A DNA stretch of 64,000 bases, from NCBI RefSeq assembly GCF_030817475.1, contig NZ_JAUSZJ010000002.1, positions 3,734,626 through 3,798,625 of the forward strand. Direction: 5' to 3'. Source of the stretch: Streptomyces sp. V2I9. GTDB lineage: Bacteria; Actinomycetota; Actinomycetes; Streptomycetales; Streptomycetaceae. The translations under genes and the position numbers were made by a program. Positions 1 to 9,615 of the stretch are shown piece after piece. The notes below the pieces were generated by a model. It did not search any database. It saw only the letters and a program-made list of their open reading frames with translations, and was not told the origin of the DNA. Each line of letters begins with the position of its first letter. Position 1 is the stretch's first letter.

Positions 1-250
1 CGGCGGGGTCGTCGACCGGTACGCCGAAGATCCGCAGACCGCCGGTGGTCGGCTGTACCTGCCGGGTCGCCAGCCCGAGCAGGGTGCTCTTGCCGGCTCC
101 GTTCGGGCCGACCAGACCGCAGATGCGGCCGGCCGGGATGCGGAAGGAGCAGTCGCGCAGCGCCCAGCCGCGCCGGTAGCGCTTGCCCAGGCCGCGGGCT
201 TCGAGTGCCCAGCTGCCGGACGCCGCGTTCGGGGCGCTCGTGTCTGCCAC
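1..250 (-). CDS. ABC transporter ATP-binding protein (5' part only)
   Basis: The reverse strand encodes the first 83 or so residues of an ABC-type ATPase and runs off the left edge. A Walker A motif GPNGAGKST is visible near residues 41-49, preceded by an aromatic residue typical of the A-loop region (RYRRGWALRDCSF). The energy-coupling subunit would sit on the inner face of the membrane; the substrate cannot be told. The GTG start at 250 is chosen because GAGGTGAGG lies just upstream. A perfect 8-bp inverted repeat directly upstream may be an operator. Signature motif, Walker B and any permease lie outside the window. Confidence 0.85.
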   Translation of the reverse strand, partial: MADTSAPNAASGSWALEARGLGKRYRRGWALRDCSFRIPAGRICGLVGPNGAGKSTLLGLATRQVQPTTGGLRIFGVPVDDPA

Positions 251-262
251 GCGCCTCACCTC

Positions 263-288
263 GATTCCATGAGTCAATTAATGGAATC
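263..288. promoter_or_regulatory. Inverted repeat, probable operator of the leftward ABC gene
   Basis: GATTCCAT (263-270) and ATGGAATC (281-288) are perfect inverted arms around a 10-base spacer, 13 bases upstream of the GTG of the leftward ABC gene. Position and symmetry fit a dimeric repressor site. Streptomyces ABC genes of this kind often neighbour a GntR-type regulator, but none is in view, so the regulator is unknown. Confidence 0.5.
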
Positions 289-570
289 ATGGAGTTGTGG
301 GGGGTGGCTGTCAAGCAGGGGAGGAGCGGGTGCCTGCATGGCGGGCTCCACACGACAGGGTGGTGGGCCCCGCACGGCAAGGAGGGAGGGGCCGGCCGTC
401 CGCGCCGGTGACGCGGCCACGGCACACCCGGGCGACGGCCGCAGGGTGCCGCCGCGGATCGTCGCCGTGCCGGCGGCCGCCGTGGACCCCGTGGATCGGG
501 TGACCGGCCCGAACTCCCGCCCGCCCGTGCGTAGGCGTCCCTGCGGGGCGGTCGGCGTACGGACGCGTCC

Positions 571-630
571 ACCGTGGTCAGGGATACCGTGGTCAGGGAT
601 ACCGTGCTCAGGGATGCCGTGCTCAGGGAT
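571..630. repeat. Four tandem 15-bp repeats upstream of otsB
   Basis: Four head-to-tail copies of accgtg(g/c)tcagggat fill 571-630 without gaps: the first two are identical and the last two differ by one or two bases. The array ends 12 bases before the otsB ATG, so it occupies the leader or promoter region. It could bind a regulator or be simple slippage; nothing here distinguishes the two. Confidence 0.85.
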
Positions 631-642
631 TAGGCTCGTCCC

Positions 643-1494
643 ATGGGCAGTCACCCGGAAAACCTGCCGACCCCGACCACCCCGGCCGGCCGCGAGGGGC
701 TCGAAGCCGTGCTCGCCCGGCCCGACCGTGCGGTCGTCGCCCTCGACTTCGACGGCACGCTCGCCGACATCGTCCCGGACCCCGAACAGGCGCGCGCCCA
801 CCCCGGCACCGTCGAGGCGCTCGCCGCGCTCGCACCGAAGGTCGCGGCCGTCGCCGTGATCACCGGCCGCCCGGCGGCACTCGCGGTGCGCTACGGCGGC
901 TTCGCGGGCGTCCCCGGCCTGGAGCACCTCGTCGTGCTCGGGCACTACGGCGCCGAACGCTGGGACGCTGTGACCGGTACCGTCAACGCCCCCGCTCCGC
1001 ATCCGGGCGTCACGGCGGTACGCGCCGAACTCCCCGGCCTGCTCGACGATTCCGGCGTCGGGAAGGGCGCCTGGATCGAGGAGAAGGGGCAGGCCGTCGC
1101 GGTCCACACCCGACGTGCCGAGGACCCGCAGGCGGCCTTCGACATGTTGCGCGGACCCCTCGGCGAGCTGGCCGCGCGGCACGGCCTCATCGTCGAACCG
1201 GGCCGCCTGGTCCTGGAATTGCGCCCGCCCGGCATGGACAAGGGCGTCGCGCTCGCCCGGTTCGTCGCGGAGCTGGACGCCGAGTCCGTGATCTACGCGG
1301 GCGACGACCTCGGGGACCTGGCCGCCTTCGCCGCCGTGGAGAAGCTGCGGTCCGAGGGTGCGGACGGCATCCCCGGCCTCCTGGTGTGCAGCGGCAGCGC
1401 CGAGGTGCCCGAACTGTCCGACCGCGCCGACCTGTCGTTGCCGGGCCCGGCCGCGGTGGTCGCCTTCCTGGCGGCGCTCGCCGAGCGGCTGTGA
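643..1494 (+). CDS. otsB: Trehalose-6-phosphate phosphatase
   Basis: This 283-residue HAD-superfamily enzyme removes phosphate from trehalose 6-phosphate, the last step of the OtsA/OtsB route, in the cytoplasm. The nucleophile motif is ALDFDGTLAD with Asp35 and Asp37, and the late metal-binding motif appears as YAGDDLGDLAAF. Length is normal for the family. It faces the trehalose-6-phosphate synthase gene tail to tail, with only 52 bases between the stop codons. The ATG at 643 has a weak ribosome binding site (GGATTAGG). A four-copy 15-bp repeat lies just upstream. Confidence 0.93.
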   Translation: MGSHPENLPTPTTPAGREGLEAVLARPDRAVVALDFDGTLADIVPDPEQARAHPGTVEALAALAPKVAAVAVITGRPAALAVRYGGFAGVPGLEHLVVLGHYGAERWDAVTGTVNAPAPHPGVTAVRAELPGLLDDSGVGKGAWIEEKGQAVAVHTRRAEDPQAAFDMLRGPLGELAARHGLIVEPGRLVLELRPPGMDKGVALARFVAELDAESVIYAGDDLGDLAAFAAVEKLRSEGADGIPGLLVCSGSAEVPELSDRADLSLPGPAAVVAFLAALAERL

Positions 1495-1546
1495 CCGGCG
1501 GGCCGCTCGACGGGCCGAGTGGTCCGCCGAGCGGTCCCGCGGCCCC

Positions 1547-2956
1547 TCACCCCTGCCGCAGTGCCTCCAGCTGGTCCAGGAACCACTGCTGGGGCGGCAG
1601 TGCCGTCGCCGCCCCGGCCAGGCGCTCCGTGCGGGCGGAGCGTTCGCCGGCGGGCATCGTCAGCGCCTCGTGCAGGGCCTCCGCCGTGCCCGTCACGTCG
1701 TACGGGTTGACCACGATCGCGTCCTCGCCCAGCTCCTCGTACGCCCCCGCCTCGCGCGAGAGCACCAGCGCGCAGCCCTGGTCCGAGACGACCGGGACCT
1801 CCTTGGCGACCAGGTTCATGCCGTCGCGGATCGGGTTGACCAGGGCCACGTCCGCCATCCGGTACGCGGCCAGCGAGCGGGCGAAGTCGTCCTTGACGTG
1901 GAGGACGACCGGCGTCCAACTCTCCGTCCCGTACGCCCCGTTGATCTCCGTGGCCAGCGACTGCACCGCCGCCGTGTAATCCCGGTAGAGGGCGAGGTCC
2001 TGGCGGGAGGGGTAGGCGAAGGCGATGTGCACGACGCGTTCGCGCCACTCCGGGTGGGCGTCCAGCAGGGCCCGGTAGGCGTGCAGGCCGCGCACGATGT
2101 TCTTGGACAGCTCGGTGCGGTCCACCCGGACCACGGTCTTCCGGCCCTCGCCCACCTGCTCCCGCAGCGCCGCCATCCGCTCGTCCACGTCCGGCTCGTG
2201 CGCACGGCGGCGCAGGAACTCCGCGTCGGCCCCGAGGCCGTGCACCCCGATCCGGGTCCGGCCCGTGCCGCCGAGGATCTCCGTACAGCAGCCGATGAAC
2301 GCGTCCGCCCAGCGGCGGGTCAGGAACGCGGCCCGGTCCGCGCCGAGGATGCCGCGCAGCAACTGCTCCGCGATGTCGTCGGGCAGCAGCCGGAAGTAGT
2401 CCACGGGCGCCCAGGGGGTGTGCGAGAAGTGGCCGATCCTCAGGTCCGGGCGCAGCTCCCGCAGCATGCCGGGAACCAGGGCCAGGTGGTAGTCCTGGAC
2501 GAGGACCGAGGCTCCCGGCTCCGCCTCCTCGGCCAGCGCGCGGGCGAAGGCCCGGTTGTACGTCTCGTACGCGGCCCACTGCCTGCGGAACTCCGCGTCG
2601 AAGACCGGCTCGACGGGCGTCTGGTAGAGCATGTGGTGGACGAACCACAGCACCGAGTTCGCAATGCCGTTGTAGGCGTCGGCGTGCACCTCCGCGTCGA
2701 TGTCCAGCATCCGGACGCCCGGCTCCCCGACCCCGCGGCGGACCGCCTCGCGGTCGCCGTCGCCGAGGGCCGCGCAGACCCACAGCTTGTCGTCGACGGC
2801 GCTCAGCCCGGAGACGAGACCGCCCCCGCCGCGTTTGGCGTCGAGCGTCCCGTCCTCACCGAGCGTGTACGAGACGGGGCCGCGGTTGGACGCGACGAGG
2901 ACCTGGGAAGCGGTGGAACGGGTGGAACCGGTGGAAGGCGTGTGCTCGGAGACCAT
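1547..2956 (-). CDS. otsA: Alpha,alpha-trehalose-phosphate synthase (UDP-forming)
   Basis: A GT20 glycosyltransferase of 469 residues that joins glucose from UDP-glucose to glucose 6-phosphate. Family motifs are clear: VASNRGPVSY with the GGGGLVSGL loop near the N terminus, VQDYHLALVPGMLR in the middle, RVDRTELSKNIVRG, and VNPIRDGMNLVAKE towards the C terminus. The ATG at 2956 (MVSEHTP) is preferred over an in-frame start 17 codons upstream, whose extra residues look non-coding. It is convergent with otsB. Trehalose and the neighbouring glucosylglycerate-type enzyme suggest a compatible-solute or reserve-sugar group. Confidence 0.93.
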   Translation of the reverse strand: MVSEHTPSTGSTRSTASQVLVASNRGPVSYTLGEDGTLDAKRGGGGLVSGLSAVDDKLWVCAALGDGDREAVRRGVGEPGVRMLDIDAEVHADAYNGIANSVLWFVHHMLYQTPVEPVFDAEFRRQWAAYETYNRAFARALAEEAEPGASVLVQDYHLALVPGMLRELRPDLRIGHFSHTPWAPVDYFRLLPDDIAEQLLRGILGADRAAFLTRRWADAFIGCCTEILGGTGRTRIGVHGLGADAEFLRRRAHEPDVDERMAALREQVGEGRKTVVRVDRTELSKNIVRGLHAYRALLDAHPEWRERVVHIAFAYPSRQDLALYRDYTAAVQSLATEINGAYGTESWTPVVLHVKDDFARSLAAYRMADVALVNPIRDGMNLVAKEVPVVSDQGCALVLSREAGAYEELGEDAIVVNPYDVTGTAEALHEALTMPAGERSARTERLAGAATALPPQQWFLDQLEALRQG

Positions 2957-3119
2957 GTACCGGAACCTAGCCCGTGAGCCCGGCCCCCAAACGCCCGGCG
3001 GCTCCACCCGGCACCGCCTCAGACGGCCCGGCCGCTCCGGCCGCCCACAGCCTCACCCGGCCCCGGCGTTCCGGGCGCTCACCCCTCACGCCGCCCACCG
3101 CCTCACGCCACCCACCGCC

Positions 3120-4097
3120 TCACGCCGCCCACCGCTCCGCGTACTCCGCGATCTCCCGCATCGGCGGCCGCTCCTCGGTGTCCACCGGGTGCGTACGGGG
3201 GACGAAGCCGCCCTCGCCGCGCTCGAACTGGGTCAGCGACGGCCGCACCAGATGGCCGCGCGAGAGCCTGAGCTGCGCCGTACGGTAGATCGCCGCCGCC
3301 ATGCGGCCCAGCGCCTGCCCGTCCTGGTGGCGATGGAGGCGTACGCCGACGTCCACCTGGGCCAGCGCGTCCAGGCCCACCGTGTGCAGCGCGTCCACCA
3401 GCAGCCCCAGCTCCACTCCGTAACCGACCGGGAACGGCAGCCGCTCCAGCAGGGAGCGCCGCACCGCGTATTCACCGCCCAGCGGCTGGACGAACCCGGC
3501 CAGCCGCGGCCAGTGCAGATTGAGCAGCGGGCGTGCCACCAGTTCGGTGACGCGGCCGCCCTGACCTGCCGCGTCACCGAGCGGGCGGTCGTACATGGCC
3601 TTGACGAACTGGATGGCCGGATCGGTGAGCAGCGGCCCCACCGTCCCCGAGACGAAGTCCGCCGAGAAGTCCCTGAGATCCGCGTCCACGAAGCAGACGA
3701 TCTCGCCGCTGGTCACCAGGAGTGAGCGCCACAGTACCTCGCCCTTGCCGGGCAGCGCCGGGATCCGGGGCAGGATCGCGTCCCGGTGGACCACCCGTGC
3801 GCCTGCCGCCCGTGCCACGGCCGCGGTGGCGTCGGTGGAGCCGGAGTCGATCACCACGAGTTCGTCGACGAGCCGGACCTTCTCCATCAGCTCCCGGCGG
3901 ATCGTCGCCACGATCGCGCCGACCGTGGCCTCCTCGTTGAGCGCGGGCAGCACCACGCTCACGGTCGTACGGCGCGGGTCGGCGGTCCGGGCGTCGGCGA
4001 GCCGGTTCAGCGGGCGGTCGCCGGACGACCAGGAACGCCTGGTCAGCCAGCGTTCCACCTCTTCGAGCACGGTCGGCACTCCCTGTGTGTGATCCAT
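3120..4097 (-). CDS. Glucosyl-3-phosphoglycerate synthase-like glycosyltransferase
   Basis: A 325-residue GT-A fold glycosyltransferase of the GpgS (GT81) type. It would move glucose from a nucleotide sugar to 3-phosphoglycerate, the first step to glucosylglycerate. The nucleotide-binding start VSVVLPALNEEATVGAIV, the Asp-rich VDADLRDF site and PLGGEYAVRR are visible. The start at 4097 (MDHTQG) is chosen because the 25 codons upstream (to 4172) use AT-rich, non-Streptomyces codons; neither start has a strong ribosome binding site. It is divergent from the SAM leader and thrC. The donor and acceptor are inferred from family membership only. Confidence 0.8.
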   Translation of the reverse strand: MDHTQGVPTVLEEVERWLTRRSWSSGDRPLNRLADARTADPRRTTVSVVLPALNEEATVGAIVATIRRELMEKVRLVDELVVIDSGSTDATAAVARAAGARVVHRDAILPRIPALPGKGEVLWRSLLVTSGEIVCFVDADLRDFSADFVSGTVGPLLTDPAIQFVKAMYDRPLGDAAGQGGRVTELVARPLLNLHWPRLAGFVQPLGGEYAVRRSLLERLPFPVGYGVELGLLVDALHTVGLDALAQVDVGVRLHRHQDGQALGRMAAAIYRTAQLRLSRGHLVRPSLTQFERGEGGFVPRTHPVDTEERPPMREIAEYAERWAA

Positions 4098-4225
4098 CTC
4101 GCGGTTCGGACGGCTATCTCGACGGTCCGGTGCTTCGGTTACAGTCTTGAACAACGCGTATCGCCGTCGCATGTCGGGGTCGGAGCGCGCATAAACGCCT
4201 GGATCGAAGATCCAGCGCCATAGAG

Positions 4226-4349
4226 CTCATCCAGAGGGACTGAGGGAACGGCCCGTTGAAGTCCCGGCAACCCTCCTGCCGACCGCGAGGTCACGGTGGG
4301 GAAGGTGCCAATTCCGTCTTGCGGCGAAATGCGCCGCGAGGAAGATGAG
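4226..4349 (+). promoter_or_regulatory. SAM-I (S-box) riboswitch upstream of thrC
   Basis: Classical S-box features occur in order: P1 strand CTCATC (4226-4231), AGAGGGACTGAGGGAACGG, the conserved GAAGTCCCGGCAACC (4259-4273), GGTGCCAATTCC, and the closing P1 strand GATGAG (4344-4349). P1 pairs perfectly over six bases. The element ends 21 bases before the thrC ATG, so it overlaps the ribosome binding site region (GAGGAGAAAGGGA), which favours control of translation or early termination by S-adenosylmethionine. It probably governs thrC and the cysO-like gene together. Confidence 0.92.
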
Positions 4350-4370
4350 GAGAAAGGGACCTCCGCCATC

Positions 4371-5672
4371 ATGGCTGTTCAGACCGTTGCAGGTACCACC
4401 GTTCCTTCCGCCCCGGCCGTCGACCTCGGTCCCGCCGCGGCGCTTTCCTGCCGCGAGTGCGGCGAGCGGTTCGAACTCGGCCCCCTGTTCGCCTGCGCCT
4501 CCTGTTTCGGACCGCTGGAAGTGGCGTACGACCTGCCCACCGGCTCCCCCGAGGAGCTGCGCAAGCGCATCGAGGCCGGCCCGGACAACATCTGGCGGTA
4601 CGCCCCGCTGCTGCCCGTCCCCGCCGACGTGGCGGAGAAGCCCAACATCAACCCCGGCTTCACCAAGCTCGTCAAGGCCGACAACCTCGCCCGCGAGCTG
4701 GGCGTCACCGGCGGCCTGTACGTCAAGGACGACTCCGGCAACCCGACGCACTCCTTCAAGGACCGGGTCGTCGCCATCGCCGTCGAGGCCGCCCGCGCCT
4801 TCGGGTTCACCACCCTCTCCTGCTCCTCCACGGGCAACCTGGCCGGGGCCGTCGGCGCCGCCGCCGCCCGCGCCGGACTGCGCTCCTGCGTGTTCATCCC
4901 GCACGACCTGGAGCAGGGCAAGGTCGTCATGGCCGCGGTGTACGGCGGTGAGCTGGTCGGTATCGAGGGCACCTACGACGACGTCAACCGCTTCTGCTCC
5001 GAGCTCATCGGCGACCCGCTCGGCGAGGGCTGGGGCTTCGTCAACGTCAACCTCCGTCCGTACTACGGCGAGGGTTCCAAGACGCTGGCGTACGAGATCT
5101 GCGAGCAGCTCGGCTGGAAGCTGCCCGACCAGATCGTCATCCCGATCGCGTCCGGCTCCCAGCTCACCAAGATCGACAAGGGGTTCCAGGAGCTGATCGA
5201 GCTGGGCCTCGTCGAGGACAAGCCGTACAAGATCTTCGGCGCCCAGGCCGAGGGCTGCTCCCCGGTCTCCGCCGCCTTCAAGGCCGGCCACGACGTGGTA
5301 CGTCCCCAGAAGCCGAACACCATCGCCAAGTCGCTGGCCATCGGCAACCCGGCGGACGGCCCGTACGTGCTGGACATCGCCCGGCGCACCGGCGGCGCGG
5401 TGGAGGACGTCACCGACGAGCAGGTCGTCGACGCGATCAAGCTGCTGGCCCGCACCGAGGGCATCTTCGGCGAGACGGCGGGCGGGGTGACCGTCGGCGT
5501 GACGAAGAAGCTGGTCGAGGCCGGCGTGATCGACCCGGCGCTCACCACCGTCGTCCTGAACACCGGCGACGGACTCAAGACGCTTGACGCGGTCGCCCCC
5601 ACCTCGCAGGCCACGGCGACCATCAAGCCGAGCCTGGACGCGTTCCGCGCCGCGGGCCTCGCCTCCGCCTGA
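4371..5672 (+). CDS. thrC: Threonine synthase
   Basis: A PLP-dependent lyase of 433 residues that converts O-phosphohomoserine to threonine. An N-terminal zinc-ribbon-like CxxC pair (CRECGERF and CASC) is followed by the PLP lysine motif NPTHSFKDR and a glycine-rich phosphate-binding SSTGNLAGAVGAAAARAG. The ATG at 4371 follows GAGGAGAAAGGGA and lies directly downstream of the SAM-I leader. The longer in-frame extension (from 4296) falls inside the riboswitch and is rejected. Because homoserine phosphate is shared with methionine synthesis, SAM control of the threonine branch is metabolically sensible. Confidence 0.95.
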   Translation: MAVQTVAGTTVPSAPAVDLGPAAALSCRECGERFELGPLFACASCFGPLEVAYDLPTGSPEELRKRIEAGPDNIWRYAPLLPVPADVAEKPNINPGFTKLVKADNLARELGVTGGLYVKDDSGNPTHSFKDRVVAIAVEAARAFGFTTLSCSSTGNLAGAVGAAAARAGLRSCVFIPHDLEQGKVVMAAVYGGELVGIEGTYDDVNRFCSELIGDPLGEGWGFVNVNLRPYYGEGSKTLAYEICEQLGWKLPDQIVIPIASGSQLTKIDKGFQELIELGLVEDKPYKIFGAQAEGCSPVSAAFKAGHDVVRPQKPNTIAKSLAIGNPADGPYVLDIARRTGGAVEDVTDEQVVDAIKLLARTEGIFGETAGGVTVGVTKKLVEAGVIDPALTTVVLNTGDGLKTLDAVAPTSQATATIKPSLDAFRAAGLASA

Positions 5673-5707
5673 CCACTCCGACCACAGCAGCAAGAAAGGC
5701 GTCCGCC

Positions 5708-5986
5708 ATGAGCGTCAAGGTCCGCATCCCCACCATCCTCCGCACCTACACGGGCGGCCAGGCCGAGGTCACGGCGGAGGGCGCGAAGCTCTCCGAGGTC
5801 ATCGAGTCCCTGGAGAAGGACCACCCGGGCATCGCGGCCCGCGTCCTGGACGACCAGGGCAAGCTGCGCCGCTTCGTCAACGTGTACGTCAACGACGACG
5901 ACGTGCGTTTCGAGGGCGGCCTCGACGCCGCCACCCCGGACGGCGCGGGCGTCTCGATCATTCCCGCGGTCGCCGGCGGCTGCTGA
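5708..5986 (+). CDS. CysO-like ubiquitin-fold sulfur carrier protein ending in Gly-Gly-Cys
   Basis: A 92-residue MoaD/ThiS-family protein, very similar in layout to Mycobacterium CysO: SVKVRIPTILRTYTGGQ at the start, RRFVNVYVNDDDVRF in the middle and IIPAVAGG near the end. CysO is thiocarboxylated on its C-terminal glycine and donates sulfur for cysteine synthesis through CysM. Here the encoded chain has one more residue, Cys92, after the Gly-Gly, so a JAMM/Mec-type protease would have to trim it before activation. It lies 35 bases after thrC and probably shares its transcript and SAM control. The role in cysteine, thiamin or another thio-metabolite is inferred. Confidence 0.85.
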   Translation: MSVKVRIPTILRTYTGGQAEVTAEGAKLSEVIESLEKDHPGIAARVLDDQGKLRRFVNVYVNDDDVRFEGGLDAATPDGAGVSIIPAVAGGC

Positions 5987-5989
5987 GCC

Positions 5990-6090
5990 GGTCCGGAGCG
6001 GTTCGGGCCGGTTCACGCCGGGTCGGTTCGGGCCGGGTCGGGCCGGTTCACGCCGGGTCGGTTCGAGCCGGGTCGGTTCGGGTCGACGTG
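5990..6090. repeat. Imperfect short repeats of ggttcgggccgg/gggtcggttc
   Basis: About 100 bases directly after the sulfur-carrier stop consist of shuffled copies of ggttcgggccgg, ttcacgccgggtcgg and ttcgagccgggtcgg. There is no convincing coding frame. It looks like slippage-expanded intergenic DNA. Confidence 0.7.
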
Positions 6091-6161
6091 CTCCCCGGCC
6101 GGTGTGAGCCCTATGGGGCCGTCGAGACCGGTGTGGCCATCGCGCCTTCGCGGGACCACCG

Positions 6162-6194
6162 TTGCCCCCTCCGCTCCAGAAGCGGAGGGGGCAA
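6162..6194. terminator. Strong intrinsic terminator-like hairpin
   Basis: A perfect 14-bp stem (6162-6175 with 6181-6194) with a 5-base loop, rich in G and C and ended by AA/TT pairs. It closes the thrC-cysO transcript before the cspA leader. It is symmetrical enough to act in both directions. Confidence 0.75.
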
Positions 6195-6553
6195 TTCTGC
6201 ATGGTTGAGCGCGGTACAGTTGGGGAAGCCCCGTCCGCTGCTCGTGCCGCCCGCATATGAGAATGCGCCCGGCCCCGATAAGAAGCAGCCAATGTACGTG
6301 AACCTCTTGCGGCATAAGTGGCCTTTGACTGGCCCGACTTGCCCGTACATCTCAGGAAACGCTCCTATTCGCGTGTTCAGCCGCCCCCAGATTTCTCGTC
6401 CGATTGACCTGTTGCAGAGGGCAGTTGGACGGATACATTCGGCCGCGGTCGACGCGCTGCGGCGCCGCGCACCCTCTCCTGTCGGAGGGTGAGTCGTGAC
6501 CCGGGCCCGCGAAGTGCGGTCCCGTGCAAGGGCCAGTAATAGGGGAGTTAGGC
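6195..6553 (+). other. Long untranslated region and promoter region of the cold-shock gene
   Basis: About 360 bases with no supported gene. Base composition is clearly lower in GC than the surroundings, as expected for promoter and leader DNA. A 7-bp hairpin CACCCTC/GAGGGTG spans 6470-6491, and AGGGGAG at 6541 is the cspA ribosome binding site. A 66-codon frame (6292-6492) lacks a ribosome binding site and normal codon bias. Long 5' leaders are usual for cold-shock genes. Confidence 0.5.
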
Positions 6554-6760
6554 ATGGCTCAGGGCACCGTCAAGTGGTTCAACGCGGAGAAGGGGTACGG
6601 CTTCATCGCGGTCGACGGTGGTGCGGATGTTTTCGTCCACTACAGCGCGATCCAGATGGACGGGTACCGCACCCTCGAAGAGGGTCAGCGAGTTGAATTC
6701 GAGATCTCGCAGGGCCAGAAGGGGCCCCAGGCCGACATGGTCAAGCTCGCTGTCGGCTGA
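6554..6760 (+). CDS. Cold-shock domain protein (CspA family)
   Basis: A 68-residue single cold-shock domain with RNP1 (KGYGFI, residues 14-19) and RNP2 (VFVHYSAI) motifs. It binds single-stranded RNA or DNA and acts as an RNA chaperone. The ATG at 6554 is preceded by AGGGGAG, and an upstream in-frame extension of ten codons is discarded. It sits in front of groEL, an order I recall from the S. coelicolor chromosome; a strong hairpin separates the two. Confidence 0.95.
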   Translation: MAQGTVKWFNAEKGYGFIAVDGGADVFVHYSAIQMDGYRTLEEGQRVEFEISQGQKGPQADMVKLAVG

Positions 6761-6795
6761 GGCCGGCGCGTCTGTCCGACGACACCACTCACGCA

Positions 6796-6844
6796 CGTAG
6801 GGCCCGACCCCCCTGGAGTTCTCCAGCAGGGATCGGGCCCTACG
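6796..6844. terminator. Terminator hairpin after the cold-shock gene
   Basis: CGTAGGGCCCGA (6796-6807) pairs perfectly with TCGGGCCCTACG (6833-6844), with a second small stem (CTGGAG/CTCCAG) inside. It lies 35 bases after the cspA stop and 100 bases before the groEL operators. Confidence 0.8.
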
Positions 6845-6947
6845 CGCGTTCCGGGACCGCCGCCGCCCTCGGGGCACGTACCTGCGGCGGGCCCCGCGCG
6901 GCACCGCCGGCGGCCCCGGACCACATGGCGGGCACTCGCCCGAGGCG

Positions 6948-6974
6948 CTTGCACTCTCGGGGGTCGAGTGCTAA
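6948..6974 (+). promoter_or_regulatory. CIRCE operator 1 (HrcA site) of groEL
   Basis: Left arm CTTGCACTC (6948-6956) and right arm GAGTGCTAA (6966-6974) are separated by exactly 9 bases, matching the CIRCE consensus TTAGCACTC-N9-GAGTGCTAA in 16 of 18 arm positions. HrcA represses heat-shock genes at such sites. Confidence 0.9.
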
Positions 6975-6983
6975 TCATTGGCG

Positions 6984-7010
6984 TTAGCACTCTCCAGGTG
7001 AGAGTGACAG
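6984..7010 (+). promoter_or_regulatory. CIRCE operator 2 (half-degenerate) of groEL
   Basis: A perfect left arm TTAGCACTC (6984-6992) is followed after 9 bases by GAGTGACAG (7002-7010), which keeps the GAGTG core only. Together with the first copy it makes a double HrcA operator about 125 bases upstream of the groEL ATG. Confidence 0.75.
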
Positions 7011-7030
7011 AACTTGGACCGGGCCGGTGA

Positions 7031-8758
<1,728 letters not shown>

Positions 8759-8791
8759 TCGGCCTGCCGATCACGAAGTTCCCCGTACGTC

Positions 8792-8834
8792 CCTCAGGGG
8801 CGGTACCTCCATCACGGAGGTGCCGCCCCTGAGG
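8792..8834. terminator. Intrinsic terminator of groEL
   Basis: An almost perfect 19-bp stem: CCTCAGGGGCGGTACCTCC pairs with its complement ending at 8834, with a 4-5 base loop and one G-U mismatch. It starts 33 bases after the groEL stop. Confidence 0.85.
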
Positions 8835-9480
8835 CGTTGGTGGAGGTGGCCGGGGAGGGGTGTGGGGCGCGGTGCGGGCGGTAAGGAGGGGAGGAGCCCG
8901 GAGGCGGGTCGGAGAGCTCCTCGGAGGCGGGCCGGCACGCCCCCTCGCCGGGGCGGGACACTTCCGCCTGCGGGGGCGGAAGGCCGCGGATGCAGGCCGG
9001 GAAGCCCCTCGCCTCGGGTCGAGGAGCCCTTCGCCGCGGGGCGGGAAGTCCTTCGCCGCGCGATGGGAAGCCCCGTGCGGGGCTGTGTGGCCGATCATTC
9101 CGTAGTCGGACGGTGGCGGAGGGCGTTCGGCATGGCCGAATGGGGTCTTGCGGCGACCTTCCCGGTGCGGCAGCACGGGTCCGGGCGGTTTCGCCGATGC
9201 CGGTGGCGCGCCCCCCGCGCCTGAGGTAGTGCGGCCTTGAAGGCGGTCGGAGGGGCGGGGGGCGGTTCGGCGGATCTGTGACCGGCGGTTCCCTCTCCTG
9301 GCAGCTCACCGCCCGATCAGGCCCTTCAGGTCCGCGATTGGTCCAGTCCACTTCGGTGTCACGCGCCTCCGGTGTGCGACTGCACATGGCGGCCACCCGA
9401 TGTCGCGCGCCGGGCCGGAGCGTCGGCCTCCACTCTTCTCCGCTCACGCTATCCAGCCAACTTCAGGCGGTAAGTCGGAA
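8835..9480. other. Gene-free gap between groEL and the lasso cluster
   Basis: About 640 bases. The left half is made of imperfect repeats of ggcggg-aagcc-cctcgcc type. All open frames here, on both strands, are arginine/proline/glycine-rich shadows without ribosome binding sites. I see no gene. It marks the join between conserved DNA and an accessory cluster. Confidence 0.5.
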
Positions 9481-9516
9481 TCATGCGTACCGGTTCTGCG
9501 GCGGGACATGATGGCT

Positions 9517-9541
9517 CTGGTGTTCACGTGGTGAACACCAG
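9517..9541. promoter_or_regulatory. Perfect 11-bp inverted repeat upstream of the lasso precursor gene
   Basis: CTGGTGTTCAC (9517-9527) and GTGAACACCAG (9531-9541) are perfect inverted arms around GTG. The site lies 75 bases upstream of the precursor ATG, where a promoter is expected, so it is a likely operator for a dimeric regulator. No regulator gene lies in the cluster, so control would come from elsewhere. Confidence 0.6.
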
Positions 9542-9615
9542 TCGCATGAATAACGTCAGTTATGCAGGCGCAAAGTGGTCATTACGGTTTCCATTCACAC
9601 AGAAGGGAAGGTCTC

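Noticed and set aside
6292..6492. 66-codon frame before the cold-shock gene
   Set aside because: No ribosome binding site, AT-rich unbiased codons; more likely the untranslated leader.
8812..9447. 211-codon minus-strand frame after groEL
   Set aside because: It is Arg/Pro-rich, has no ribosome binding site, and covers the groEL terminator region and repeats.
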